Origin: Ketobacter sp.
GTDB lineage: Bacteria; Pseudomonadota; Gammaproteobacteria; Pseudomonadales; Ketobacteraceae
DNA: 64,000 nucleotides
Assembly: GCF_003671495.1 (NCBI RefSeq)
Contig: NZ_RCHN01000029.1
Span: forward strand, 1-64,000
Direction of reading: 5' to 3'
A program made the translations under genes and the position numbers. Below the pieces are notes generated by a model. It ran no database searches. It was not told where the DNA came from and saw only the letters and a list, made by a program, of their open reading frames with translations. Positions 9,674 to 17,942 of this stretch are shown in pieces; positions within the stretch are counted from its first letter, which is position 1, and every line of letters starts with the position of its first letter.

Positions 9674-10507
9674 ATGTCAGCCGTTATCCAAGAAAAATTG
9701 AAGTCATCAGAAATCAGTCCCTTTATCGGCAGCCAGGTTCACCTCAGTAAGGATGAGTTGCTCAGTGGTGAGCATGCATCGGACCTGCGGGATCTTCTGG
9801 AACAGCGCGGCGTTCTGGTTTTTCCCAAAATCAACTTTACCGATGAGGAACAAATCCAGTTCACCGAAACCCTCGGGAATCTGGCACCAGAGATGGCGGG
9901 CGAGCCTACCTATAAGGTCACTCTGGATACCAAGGCCAATTCAAGAGCCGATTATTTGAAGGGGTCCATGTATTGGCACCTGGACGGGACCATGAATGAA
10001 GTACCCATTCTGGCATCCATCCTGAGTGGCAAGGTGTTGGCGCCCACCGGTGGCAATACGGAGTTCTGCAATACTTATGCAGCCTGGGAGCAGCTCTCGG
10101 ATGAAGACAAAGAACAGTTTGAAACCATGAAAGTCATGCACTCGGCCTGGACTTCCCTATTCTATTACGATCCTGAGCCGAGCCTGGCGAAAACCAAGGA
10201 AATGATGTCCATCGGCGAGCGCGTGCTGCCTTTGGTATGGAAGCACCGGTCAGGGCGCAAATCGCTGGTAATTGGTTGTACCGCCCATCATGTGGAAGGC
10301 TTGAGTGCCCGGGACAGCACCCAGTTGTTGGTACGTTTGCGTGAATGGGCCACCCAGCCCCAGTTTGTGTACAGCCATAAATGGTCAGTGGGTGACTGTG
10401 TAATCTGGGATAACACCGGCACCATGCATCGCGCTACACCTTACGATCCCAACAGCGGTCGTCTGATGATTCGGACCAAGTTGCAAGGTGAAGAACCTTT
10501 CGCCTGA
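9674..10507 (+). CDS. TauD/TfdA-family 2-oxoglutarate-dependent dioxygenase
   Basis: Fe(II)/2-oxoglutarate dioxygenase of 277 residues. The iron-binding facial triad is visible as H102-x-D104 (in Y-W-H-L-D-G-T) and H252 (in G-T-M-H-R-A-T-P-Y-D); R263 is placed to bind the 2-oxoglutarate carboxylate. The sequence after H102 resembles TfdA and other enzymes that hydroxylate acids or ethers, leading to C-H oxidation or bond cleavage. AAGAAGGA lies about 10 bases before the ATG. It is 68 bases after the CMD-like gene and ends at a strong bidirectional hairpin. The substrate is unknown. Confidence 0.88.
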   Translation: MSAVIQEKLKSSEISPFIGSQVHLSKDELLSGEHASDLRDLLEQRGVLVFPKINFTDEEQIQFTETLGNLAPEMAGEPTYKVTLDTKANSRADYLKGSMYWHLDGTMNEVPILASILSGKVLAPTGGNTEFCNTYAAWEQLSDEDKEQFETMKVMHSAWTSLFYYDPEPSLAKTKEMMSIGERVLPLVWKHRSGRKSLVIGCTAHHVEGLSARDSTQLLVRLREWATQPQFVYSHKWSVGDCVIWDNTGTMHRATPYDPNSGRLMIRTKLQGEEPFA

Positions 10508-10515
10508 TAAACCGC

Positions 10516-10553
10516 GCATTGGAACCCCGGAGTTATGCTCGGGGTTTCAATGC
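10516..10553. terminator. Bidirectional hairpin between convergent genes
   Basis: A 14-base stem, GCATTGGAACCCCG at 10516-10529 with CGGGGTTTCAATGC at 10540-10553 (one G-U pair), separated by a ten-base loop. It lies between the plus-strand dioxygenase and the minus-strand SnoaL-like gene. There is no long U-run, so termination strength is uncertain. Confidence 0.65.
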
Positions 10554-10566
10554 GGTTCCGCCTGGG

Positions 10567-11076
10567 CTATTGGGACGCCAGGTCAGCGATTTGCTTCGTA
10601 TCAAAGTAAAACGCCGTTATCTTCACCACCTTCTCATTTTTGATTTCCCACACCGCCACATAAGGCTGCGACACTGCTTTTCCGTTGCTCTTGATCTTTG
10701 CGTTCAAATGGGAAAGATAGATGACCTTGTCCTCCGTTGGCACCATTTCACCCGGTGTAAAGCTCAGCTCCGTCCAGAAGCCCAAGGCGGCCAACCCTTC
10801 CCGATAGCCGTCCCAGCCGTGAAAGGTTTTACCGTATGGCAGGCCTTCCGGCATGATCATTTCCAGATTGTCATCCACAAAAGGGCGCACGATGTCCCAG
10901 TTGCCTTTGATGCCATTGGCCGCCATGGTTTGCAGGATTTCCAGATTGCGTTGTTGTTTAGGTGAAAGGCTCATTGCACTACCATCGTTACTGTGAGTTT
11001 CTGTTGCACTGGCGGCGCAGCAAAACCATGCTGCGCACAGTGAGAGGATAAAATTGTGTCTGACGCGGGAAAGCAT
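10567..11076 (-). CDS. SnoaL-like (NTF2-fold) protein with a predicted signal peptide
   Basis: Small 169-residue protein. Residues from about 37 onward form a SnoaL/NTF2-like alpha-plus-beta cone (G-N-W-D-I-V-R-P-F-V-D-D-N, then a G-W-D-G-Y-R-E-G helix and paired strands ending W-E-I-K-N-E-K-V-V-K-I). Members act as isomerases, hydratases, cyclases or ligand binders. The annotated start gives an N-terminal basic-hydrophobic stretch ending A-S-A, which looks like a signal peptide and would place it in the periplasm; an in-frame ATG at 10974 would give a cytoplasmic form, but has no better ribosome site. It starts 3 bases after the SDR stop, as last gene of the operon that includes the oxidase-like subunits. 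Confidence 0.65.
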   Translation of the reverse strand: MLSRVRHNFILSLCAAWFCCAASATETHSNDGSAMSLSPKQQRNLEILQTMAANGIKGNWDIVRPFVDDNLEMIMPEGLPYGKTFHGWDGYREGLAALGFWTELSFTPGEMVPTEDKVIYLSHLNAKIKSNGKAVSQPYVAVWEIKNEKVVKITAFYFDTKQIADLASQ

Positions 11077-11079
11077 GGG

Positions 11080-11844
11080 TCAGTCGCCGGCGTTGATGGC
11101 ATCGGGCGACAGGTATTTGGTGCTGGACCAACCACCATCCACCACTATGGTCTGGCCATTGATGAATTCGGAACCCTTCGAGCATAAAAATGCGATGGTG
11201 CTGGCCACATCCTCGGTCTCCCCCAATCTGGGATAGGGGGTCATGTCCACCTGCATCCGTCGGAATCCCTTGTCATTGAAACGCTCGCGCACCATATCGG
11301 TCATGGTCACTCCGGGAGCAACACAGTTGGAACGAATCCCTTGTGGTCCATATTCACAGGCCATATGTTGTGTCAGCGAAGTCAATCCCCCTTTGGCAGC
11401 GGAATAGGCTCCCCCCCGGCGCCCCCCAATCACTGCGAATGTGGAAGTTACATTGACAATGGCGGAGCCCGGTTTCATGTGCACAATCACATCGCGGGCC
11501 AGCCGAAAAGGGGCGCGCAGCATGATGCCAAGAAAATGATCCAGGGTGGCGTCGTCGGTTTCATGCAGCGGTTTTGGGCTGCCAATCCCGGCGTTGTTTA
11601 CCAGGTAGTTAATCTGGCCGAAGCGTTCCAATGTCGCTGTGACAATGGTTTGGGGTGCGTCATCGGTGGTGATGTCCACCGACAGGGTCAGTAGTCGTTC
11701 AGGATCGTTGATTTCCTTTTCCAGGTTCGCCAGTTTGTTTTGATCACGGCCCACACCCACAATGGCCATGCCATTTTGGTGCAGCATTTTGGCCGTCTCC
11801 AGCCCGATACCACTACCGGCTCCGGTGATGATCGCTACTTCCAT
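11080..11844 (-). CDS. Short-chain dehydrogenase/reductase
   Basis: Classical SDR of 254 residues, beginning M-E-V-A-I-I-T-G-A-G-S-G-I-G. The longer open frame to 11946 is rejected because AGTGGAGGA stands correctly before the ATG at 11844. The NAD(P) motif, NNAG, the serine region (N-V-T-S) and Y-S-A-A-K are all present, with the G-x-x-x-T-D-M segment after them. It oxidises an alcohol or reduces a ketone; closely resembles in layout the SDR at 55588-56385 (both end with S-T-K-Y). It lies between the cytochrome oxidase IV-like gene (43 bases) and the SnoaL-like gene (3 bases). Confidence 0.85.
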   Translation of the reverse strand: MEVAIITGAGSGIGLETAKMLHQNGMAIVGVGRDQNKLANLEKEINDPERLLTLSVDITTDDAPQTIVTATLERFGQINYLVNNAGIGSPKPLHETDDATLDHFLGIMLRAPFRLARDVIVHMKPGSAIVNVTSTFAVIGGRRGGAYSAAKGGLTSLTQHMACEYGPQGIRSNCVAPGVTMTDMVRERFNDKGFRRMQVDMTPYPRLGETEDVASTIAFLCSKGSEFINGQTIVVDGGWSSTKYLSPDAINAGD

Positions 11845-11887
11845 CGGTTGTCCTCCACTTCGTGTTCCGGGTGTTCTACCCGGATGT

Positions 11888-12193
11888 TTAAGCAAATCGA
11901 TACAGTCCAAGCACAATAATTGCGACAGACAGTAACCATGCGTCACAGGTCCAGCGCAGCCATCGAGGGCATGCTTTGACTTCCATAAAATGCCAGATCA
12001 CCAATCGCATTTTAATGATCGCAATGGCGATGATGATACTGGTGGTGGTAAAGCGCTCCTGTGCGAGTGCGCCTTCCATTATCCGGTGCGCACTGCCACC
12101 CAGCCACCAGGATGCCAGGGTGGTGGCGACCAGGAAGGCCCAGACGTGGGTTAGCCGATTCTGAAACAGGCTGAGATTGCGAAATGGATTCAT
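11888..12193 (-). CDS. Cytochrome c oxidase subunit IV / NorF-like small membrane protein
   Basis: A 101-residue inner-membrane protein with three hydrophobic segments (about 17-34, 48-66, 82-99). The second contains the pattern I-K-M-R-L-V-I-W-H-F-M-E, the signature of prokaryotic cytochrome oxidase subunit IV and NorF proteins. NorF is known as an accessory protein in nitric-oxide reductase clusters. Here there is no norCB or oxidase subunit I/II. It follows the subunit III-like gene by 15 bases, so the two probably form a subcomplex. The partner catalytic subunit, if any, must be elsewhere or be another membrane protein in this operon. Confidence 0.8.
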   Translation of the reverse strand: MNPFRNLSLFQNRLTHVWAFLVATTLASWWLGGSAHRIMEGALAQERFTTTSIIIAIAIIKMRLVIWHFMEVKACPRWLRWTCDAWLLSVAIIVLGLYRFA

Positions 12194-12208
12194 GGGTGCC
12201 CTTTCCTC

Positions 12209-12841
12209 TCACATTAAATACAGTAAGGCAAAGATAATAATCCAAAGCAGGTCAACCATATGCCAGTACACGGCGCCCGCTTCCACCATGGCTAAGTTAC
12301 CCGCTGTGGCTTTTTTTAACTCAAGATAAACCAGGGTCAGAATGACAAGGCCAAGGGATACGTGCATAAAATGCAGCCCGGTAAACATGAAGTAATAAAT
12401 AAAGAACTGACCGCTCATTACCGGCAGCCCGGCCTCAATTTTGACATACCACTCCGCCGCTTTAATCAGCAGAAAGCAGACTCCCAATGTGCCCCCCATC
12501 AGCAATAATTGCCGGGCCTGGGTGTGCTGCTGCTTGCGTGTGGCTTTAAGACACAAGGCTACCAGCAGCGAGCTGGTGAGCAACAGTACGGTGTTGAATG
12601 CACCCAGATCCTGACTCAGGGAGAGTTGGCCTTGCAGGAAGGCCATGGGCTCCTGTGCCCGATCGTAGGCGTAGCAGGCAAAATAGCACGTAAAAATCCA
12701 GAGGTCGCCCACAACGAAGAACCACATAGCGGCCTGACCGGGTACACGGGCAATGGGTTTGTCGGGAGCGCTGCCGGATGGCCCCTGAAGATGCTCTGTG
12801 AATTGAGAGGCTTGTTCGTAGGTGAAGCTGCTGTTGCTCAT
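12209..12841 (-). CDS. Cytochrome c oxidase subunit III / NorE-like membrane protein
   Basis: Inner-membrane protein of 210 residues with five hydrophobic segments. The first carries M-W-F-F-V-V-G-D-L-W-I-F, the fourth H-F-M-H-V-S-L-G-L-V, and the last Y-W-H-M-V-D-L-L-W-I, all hallmarks of the heme-copper oxidase subunit III family, in which the short NorE group has five helices. NorE is an accessory protein in nitric-oxide reduction clusters. The gene is in an operon with a NorF-like protein downstream and two paralogous membrane proteins upstream (31 bases), followed by an SDR and a SnoaL-like gene. Its role with a catabolic operon is unexplained. Confidence 0.85.
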   Translation of the reverse strand: MSNSSFTYEQASQFTEHLQGPSGSAPDKPIARVPGQAAMWFFVVGDLWIFTCYFACYAYDRAQEPMAFLQGQLSLSQDLGAFNTVLLLTSSLLVALCLKATRKQQHTQARQLLLMGGTLGVCFLLIKAAEWYVKIEAGLPVMSGQFFIYYFMFTGLHFMHVSLGLVILTLVYLELKKATAGNLAMVEAGAVYWHMVDLLWIIIFALLYLM

Positions 12842-12872
12842 AATGGATAGCTACCTGATTCGTTACGCTGCA

Positions 12873-13649
12873 CTACAGCTCATTAGGTCGCATGGGCAAA
12901 CCGAGTTCTTCAATGGGCTGTTCTTTGATGGCTTTGAACAGGTAGAACGTAAGACAGGTTTGCCAGGCAACCCAGATGATCGTTCCTTGGTAGAACGCCA
13001 GTAGACCATCCCAGGCGAAAGGCCCGGTCTGGGTAATGAAGACCGGCGCTGCCACCAACTCTGTCACCAGAGTCCAGATGCTGAAGTATGCCAACCACTT
13101 GGGAAACAGCTGCCGCTTATCCAGAAAAACCGCGATCGCAAACAGGGTGTATTGGATGATGAAGCACCCCAGTGAGCCCACGAAACACAGGAACCCCAAT
13201 TCGTACAACATGACCTGGATATGCGCATCGTATTCAGGCCGAAACGCTCCCAGGGCGAACATGTATCCGGGGAACAGGCAACCCGGTAAGCCTCCGACGC
13301 CCAGAACGGCGATATATCCGTAGCGTAGCACTGGGCTGACCCCTTCCATTCTTTTCATTTGCGTCAGCATGAGGCCAGAGTTCAAGGCATAGATGCCCAG
13401 TGACATTGCCAACAGAACCACAGCGATGGACAGGTAAGGCGAGGTCATGAATGCCACGATATCGGCAGTGGCCATGGCTGGTGTGGGTGGGGGCATTATG
13501 CGCCCGAAGATCACGAAGATGATCCCGAATAAAACATAGAATACGGGGATAGACCAAAAGCAGATCCATTGATCCAGTTTTGGGTTGCTCAGCATTCGGG
13601 GTTTACTCAGGTCGATGCCCGGCGATGCGGGAACCGCTGCGCTGTTCAT
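12873..13649 (-). CDS. Six/seven-helix membrane protein, twin paralogue A (unknown function)
   Basis: Inner-membrane protein of 258 residues with six or seven hydrophobic segments; no family name is recognised. It is clearly homologous to its upstream neighbour: both share D-Q-x-I-C-x-W near the N terminus, M-P-P-x-x-P-x-M-x-x-x-x-(I/V)-x-x-F, F-R-P-(E/D), F-I-I-Q or F-I-V-Q, F-P-(K/R)-W, and T-G-P-(F/L)-A-W-D-G. The invariant acidic, proline and tryptophan residues suggest a functional extracytoplasmic or ligand-binding site. Its start overlaps the paralogue's stop by 4 bases (translational coupling), implying equal production and perhaps a heterodimer. Cotranscription with NorE/NorF-like genes points to a membrane complex. 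Confidence 0.75.
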   Translation of the reverse strand: MNSAAVPASPGIDLSKPRMLSNPKLDQWICFWSIPVFYVLFGIIFVIFGRIMPPPTPAMATADIVAFMTSPYLSIAVVLLAMSLGIYALNSGLMLTQMKRMEGVSPVLRYGYIAVLGVGGLPGCLFPGYMFALGAFRPEYDAHIQVMLYELGFLCFVGSLGCFIIQYTLFAIAVFLDKRQLFPKWLAYFSIWTLVTELVAAPVFITQTGPFAWDGLLAFYQGTIIWVAWQTCLTFYLFKAIKEQPIEELGLPMRPNEL

Positions 13650-14374
13650 GCGGCTTGCTCCTGCCAGGTTTGTGGATGTGTGCTGGATTCAGTGGCCTGC
13701 CGGATGACGGCTGCACGGGTAACGATAAACATGACGGCAACGTAGCAGACATAGGTTGTCATGTGCAGCCAGAAACTGATGGCGCCATCCCAGGCCAGGG
13801 GGCCGGTTTTATAAATGAGCGCACAGGCACTGGGGGCCACCAGCAGCGCCGTTACGATATTAAAATGGGCGACCCATCGGGGGAATACCGGTTGCGCACT
13901 TTTGTCGAACAGAATGGCCATGGCCAGACAGAAATTCTGCACAATGAAAAAACCTACCGGTGTGATAAACGCGAACCAGGCCAGGTCGTTCAATAGCATG
14001 GTCAGCTGGGGATCGCGATCCGGGCGAAACGCTGCATTCAGCCATGCCAGATCTGCCAGGGCGAACATCGTGCCACCGTTCACCACTGCGATAAGGTACG
14101 AGTAAGAGAATACCCGGCTGGCATGCACCATTCTCATCATCTGCACGATGATCACCATATAGAAAGGCACCAGAGACAACCCGATGATGTTGCAAAGGAT
14201 CATGCTGGAGCGAATGCTTGCGAGATTGTCTTGATAGAAGGTAGCTACCTCTTCGGCAGTCATGGTGGGTGACATGGGAGGAAAGAAACCATTGGCGTTC
14301 CAGAAGGCAAACAGAAATGCCAGGCCGAAAAATGGCACTAGCCACAAACAGATGAGTTGATCTTTGGTTTGCAT
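13646..14374 (-). CDS. Six/seven-helix membrane protein, twin paralogue B (unknown function)
   Basis: First gene of the operon, 242 residues with six or seven hydrophobic segments; GAGGAAAG precedes the ATG. It shares with paralogue A the motifs D-Q-L-I-C-L-W, M-S-P-T-M-T-A-E-E-V, F-R-P-D-R-D, F-F-I-V-Q-N and T-G-P-L-A-W-D-G. I do not recognise a described family. The two paralogues are separate tandem copies with diverged termini, so this is an old duplication rather than a recent one. Because they precede oxidase III/IV-like subunits, they could supply the membrane anchor, quinol or heme site of an unrecognised complex; this is inference only. Confidence 0.75.
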   Translation of the reverse strand: MQTKDQLICLWLVPFFGLAFLFAFWNANGFFPPMSPTMTAEEVATFYQDNLASIRSSMILCNIIGLSLVPFYMVIIVQMMRMVHASRVFSYSYLIAVVNGGTMFALADLAWLNAAFRPDRDPQLTMLLNDLAWFAFITPVGFFIVQNFCLAMAILFDKSAQPVFPRWVAHFNIVTALLVAPSACALIYKTGPLAWDGAISFWLHMTTYVCYVAVMFIVTRAAVIRQATESSTHPQTWQEQAA

Positions 14375-14946
14375 GGGGCCACTTTCCTCATTGGGAATTC
14401 AGGCACGCTGTGTTGCTGTTCTTGGCATAGTTGCTTTTGCGGGTTCAGCGATTAAGGCTGGTTGCTTAGATGAACCGCCAACATGCGAATTGCGTGGCCT
14501 GATTTTATTATGGTTATGACAACCTTCTCAGGTGTTTTGCGCTGCCTGGATATGCTTCCTTGGCGCGTTGGTCTACAACAGTAAACCAACGCTGTTCTGT
14601 TTACAATAATTCCACTGCACCGATCTTTGTAGGCTTCAACATACCGAACGAACGAGGTTAAAAAGCCTCGCAATTGGATGCGAACCCAGCGTTGGCTCGA
14701 CCCCTTTTTAGGATTCTGATTGGGGTGTGAGTAGTGCTTTGATGTCGTCCAGACAGAGAACCAAAATGCTTTCGTTTTGACGTTACAAATTTCATACATT
14801 GTAAGAGCCGGTTGTGCCCAGGACCCCAAGCATGATTTAAAAATGAAGGGCGCCTTCCAAGCCCCTGATTTTAACCCCATCGATGTCTTCAATAGGCTGA
14901 AAAACCGGACAATATGTTCAAGATAATGAACCGGATTGTGGGTGAT

Positions 14947-14965
14947 TCAACATATGAAATGTTGA
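14947..14965. promoter_or_regulatory. Inverted repeat upstream of FadL-like gene 1
   Basis: TCAACAT-ATGAA-ATGTTGA: seven-base arms and a five-base spacer, about 160 bases before the FadL start. The TCAACA and TGTTGA halves resemble the island motif, but the spacing is wider, so it may bind a different protein. Confidence 0.4.
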
Positions 14966-15028
14966 TCGAAAAAATTAATCTGATTGAGTTGATTATGCGG
15001 CTTTGGTCTATTGCTACTGCCTCCCCAA

Positions 15029-15040
15029 TCAGATAGATTG
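15029..15040 (+). promoter_or_regulatory. Box TCAGATAGATTG shared by both FadL-like promoters
   Basis: The 12-base string TCAGATAGATTG occurs 81 bases before the first FadL ATG and again at 20348-20359, 62 bases before the second FadL ATG. Here it is part of CAATC-AGATA-GATTG, a small inverted repeat. It could be a common activator site or a remnant of the gene duplication. Confidence 0.35.
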
Positions 15041-15121
15041 AATTGAAACAAGTCAGCTCGACATGGATTTTTGGTTTGCCGGTTTAGCTGTTCAATAAAA
15101 ACAATTACAAAGAAAATTCCC

Positions 15122-16924
15122 ATGAAGTACGAAACTGGTTTAACTACTTACCCAAGTAAAAAGTATGCGAAGTTAAAGCCCGGTCTTTTTCTGGGAGCGT
15201 TGGGTTTTTCCCAATTGGCGCTGGCTTCGTTCACTGACAGTATCACCATCGGAAATCCCAAAGCACTGGCCCTGGGTCATGCTGTGACTGCTGATCCACC
15301 CGACATTGATTCCATTCATTTTAATCCCGCTGGATTGACCCGCTTGAAAGGTCGACAGATGTTCCTAAAAGGGATAGTCGGCGTGTTCTCTACCGAAATG
15401 GAACTAGGCGAATACGGGGACTACACCACTGACCTGATTGAAAATTATCGCGCCCAATACGATGACGCCTATCGGGATGACAACGGAAACTACCTTTATG
15501 GCAAGCGGCCTTACGACGAATACGCGTATGACCCGGTGTTAAACACAAAGAGTGAGTCGGAAGGTGGGCCCACGCTAATGTTGCCGGGCGGCATGGTGGA
15601 TCTGCCCATTGGGGCCGGGGTTGCCGGTGGAGCATCCTACAACCCACCAGGAAGTCGTTTCACCTTCGGTACAAATGTGTACGCACCGTTGATGAACGGT
15701 TTCCACCGTTCCGATGACGACCCGGGCCGGTTTGCTCAACAGCGGGTTGCCTTCACACTCATTACCTACTTCTCCCCCACCATTGCCTACGAGTTTTCAG
15801 ATGAACTCTCCATGGGCGTCTCCATCAACTTCAACTATTCCGGTATGGGGATGGAATTGCCCATCCGGGAGCCGCACGAAGCCATCTTCTTATTGGGGTC
15901 ACCCACCATTACCGGTATTCCCGGTGAAAACCCGGGTGATCCCATGGAGCGTGAAGGTTTTTGCGAGATCGGTGAAGATGGCACCTTTGTACCCAATAGC
16001 CTGGGCATTGATGTCTGTACCACTGAAGTGCCACCCTATACTCAATTCGGTGAGCTGAGGTTTGAAGTGGATCAGAACATTGTGCTGGGTTACAACTTCG
16101 GTTTGCTGTGGGAACCCCAGCCCTGGTTGTCCTTCGGACTTTCCTATAACTCCGCTGTGGACGTGGAGATGGACGGTGAGTTCGCTTTCCCGATTCACGA
16201 TCCTTTCAAGACTTTTTTGATTAACCTTCAGAGCAGCCCCGGTTGGGAGGAAGTGGTGGTCAATGGTCTGGGCGCCCTGGGCGTGAAACTACCCACCGCT
16301 GAGCAGACGGCGGTAGACGCTGAAGGCCCGCTCACCGTTTCATACCAGGTGCCACAACGCTGGAATGTCGGTATGAGCCTGCAGGTGACCCCCAATTGGA
16401 AAGTGAACGTGGATTATCGTTGGACGGAATGGTCCGCATTCAGTGACATCAACCTGAAGTTCGGTATCGACGTTCCCCTGCTGATGTGGGGCAGTGTGGC
16501 CGATCAGGTGGCTAACGGTGCCAGGAATGGCATCAGTCCGGATGAAGTGGCCTACAAACTGGGATTGCAGGATGTGGGCTATTGGGGGTTTGGTACCGAG
16601 TATCGCTACAGTCAGAACCTGGTGTTACGTGCGGGATTTGAAGATCGGCCGTCTGCGGTGCCTGACGATGCCCCAAATGCCTTCATTCCAATGAACGACG
16701 CCAAGTTGTATTCCGTGGGCTTTGGTTATGACCTGCCGGAACAGCGGCACATCGATTTTGCCTTCGGTTATATGAAATCCGAAACCCACTTCCCACCTTG
16801 TAGCGCTCAGTTGGGTAATGCCTGCAATCCTTACAACGTGGTGTACCCGGTTTATACTGGTCAGGATATCAAGACTAAAGTCGAAGTGATGTTGTTCGAA
16901 TTGGGTTTCAGTCAGCACTTCTAG
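15122..16924 (+). CDS. FadL/TodX-type outer-membrane hydrophobe channel 1
   Basis: Outer-membrane beta-barrel of the FadL family, 600 residues. The ATG at 15122 gives a typical signal peptide (about 1-35, ending A-L-A before S-F-T-D); the upstream open extension has no export signal. The family's F-N-P-A-G-L-T-R-L-K segment follows the hatch region. It is longer than common FadL proteins (about 420-450 residues), with extra loops rich in D, E, Y and G and several cysteines. It ends in a C-terminal F-S-Q-H-F with the terminal Phe needed for barrel assembly. Such proteins let fatty acids, aromatics, terpenoids or alkanes diffuse through the outer membrane. Followed 38 bases later by a hydrolase gene. 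Confidence 0.88.
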   Translation: MKYETGLTTYPSKKYAKLKPGLFLGALGFSQLALASFTDSITIGNPKALALGHAVTADPPDIDSIHFNPAGLTRLKGRQMFLKGIVGVFSTEMELGEYGDYTTDLIENYRAQYDDAYRDDNGNYLYGKRPYDEYAYDPVLNTKSESEGGPTLMLPGGMVDLPIGAGVAGGASYNPPGSRFTFGTNVYAPLMNGFHRSDDDPGRFAQQRVAFTLITYFSPTIAYEFSDELSMGVSINFNYSGMGMELPIREPHEAIFLLGSPTITGIPGENPGDPMEREGFCEIGEDGTFVPNSLGIDVCTTEVPPYTQFGELRFEVDQNIVLGYNFGLLWEPQPWLSFGLSYNSAVDVEMDGEFAFPIHDPFKTFLINLQSSPGWEEVVVNGLGALGVKLPTAEQTAVDAEGPLTVSYQVPQRWNVGMSLQVTPNWKVNVDYRWTEWSAFSDINLKFGIDVPLLMWGSVADQVANGARNGISPDEVAYKLGLQDVGYWGFGTEYRYSQNLVLRAGFEDRPSAVPDDAPNAFIPMNDAKLYSVGFGYDLPEQRHIDFAFGYMKSETHFPPCSAQLGNACNPYNVVYPVYTGQDIKTKVEVMLFELGFSQHF

Positions 16925-16962
16925 AGCCGGGCCGGACAGCAGCGAAAGCAGTAGGAGTACAT

Positions 16963-17829
16963 ATGGAGCTACCGGCGTTATCGTTGCATGACGCGCCTGA
17001 GTGGCTGTTGGAAAATATTCAGCAGCCGGGGCAATCGGTATATACCCAGGTGGACGACCATCGGGTACATATGCTGACCTGGAACTGGCAACGCACGGAT
17101 CTGCCCGTGTTATTGTTGATCCATGGCTTTGGCGCGCACGCTCATTGGTGGAGTTTTCTGGCGCCCTTTTTTCTGCCGAACTATCGCGTTGCTGCCATAG
17201 ACCTGCCAGGGTTTGGTGACAGTGAGCCACCGCGGCAATACGTGGATGATGGCTTCGCCCGCGCCATAATTGCCTGCATCGAACACAATCATCTGGCTCC
17301 GGTGTGCATTGTCGGCCACAGTTTTGGTGGTGCCCAGGCCATACGCGCCATGGGGATGGCGCCGCAGCGTTTCAGTCATGGGATTGTGGTGGATTCCAAT
17401 GTGAGGCTGCCACCGGAACCACTCATCCGGCGCCTGGTGCCCAAAGGGCAACACAAACTCAGCGAATCCCGTGAAGCCTGTATGGCCCGCTTCCGCCTGG
17501 TGCCCCCGCAACCCGATTATCACCCTGCCCTGGTGCGTTACATCGCCTATCATTCCTGCGCGCAAAGCGCCCAAGGCTGGCATTGGAAAGCGGACCCTAA
17601 CATCGTTAATGTGGGTGAAATCGAAGATGCGGACATCCTCCGTGCTGCCGCTGTGCACATCGACATGATTTATGGGGAGAACAGCTTCCTGAATGTCGAT
17701 GATAAACCGGCCCGGGTCTTAGCCCATTTCCCCCAGGCTGGTCAGCTCATCATTATTCCCGCGGCGGGTCACCACCTTATGGTGGATCACCCACTTCGGC
17801 TGGTGGCGGCGATCCAATCGCTTTTATAA
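16963..17829 (+). CDS. Alpha/beta-hydrolase
   Basis: Serine hydrolase fold of 288 residues. The oxyanion segment H-G-F-G (54-57), nucleophile elbow G-H-S-F-G-G with S120, and a C-terminal G-H-H with H270 as the catalytic histidine are visible; the acidic member is less clear. Candidate reactions are ester or lactone hydrolysis or carbon-carbon cleavage. The AGGAG before the ATG is strong. It follows the FadL channel and precedes a P450-ferredoxin operon, so it could open a lactone made by the Baeyer-Villiger enzyme encoded at 38.1-39.9 kb, which is a suggestion only. Confidence 0.8.
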   Translation: MELPALSLHDAPEWLLENIQQPGQSVYTQVDDHRVHMLTWNWQRTDLPVLLLIHGFGAHAHWWSFLAPFFLPNYRVAAIDLPGFGDSEPPRQYVDDGFARAIIACIEHNHLAPVCIVGHSFGGAQAIRAMGMAPQRFSHGIVVDSNVRLPPEPLIRRLVPKGQHKLSESREACMARFRLVPPQPDYHPALVRYIAYHSCAQSAQGWHWKADPNIVNVGEIEDADILRAAAVHIDMIYGENSFLNVDDKPARVLAHFPQAGQLIIIPAAGHHLMVDHPLRLVAAIQSLL

Positions 17830-17942
17830 ACATTTTCAATGGGTTGAATCGCTTTGCCGGGAAAGGGTATGGCTCCGGCGCGCACGTCTTGATAACAAAA
17901 AATTCAAAACATGATGTATTGACTTTCCACCGCATCGAATTA

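Larger units (their letters stand above)
14375..15121. other. Gene-poor stretch of about 750 bases between divergent operons
   Basis: No convincing gene is seen. A 146-codon minus-strand frame (14452-14892) lacks a ribosome site, recognisable domain or typical composition and is treated as spurious. The region is more AT-rich than its surroundings and should carry the promoters of the twin-membrane operon (left) and the first FadL gene (right), plus an inverted repeat at 14947-14965 and a box at 15029-15040. It may hold remnants of a decayed gene. Confidence 0.5.

Noticed and set aside
14573..14620. Possible TCAACA-N4-TGTT site in the gap (ACAACAGTAAACC ... GCTGTTCTG)
   Set aside because: The half-sites are too far apart and lack the flanking consensus.
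14452..14892. Open frame of 146 codons (minus) in the long gap
   Set aside because: No ribosome site, domain or typical codon use; contains many rare combinations of Cys, Trp and Lys.
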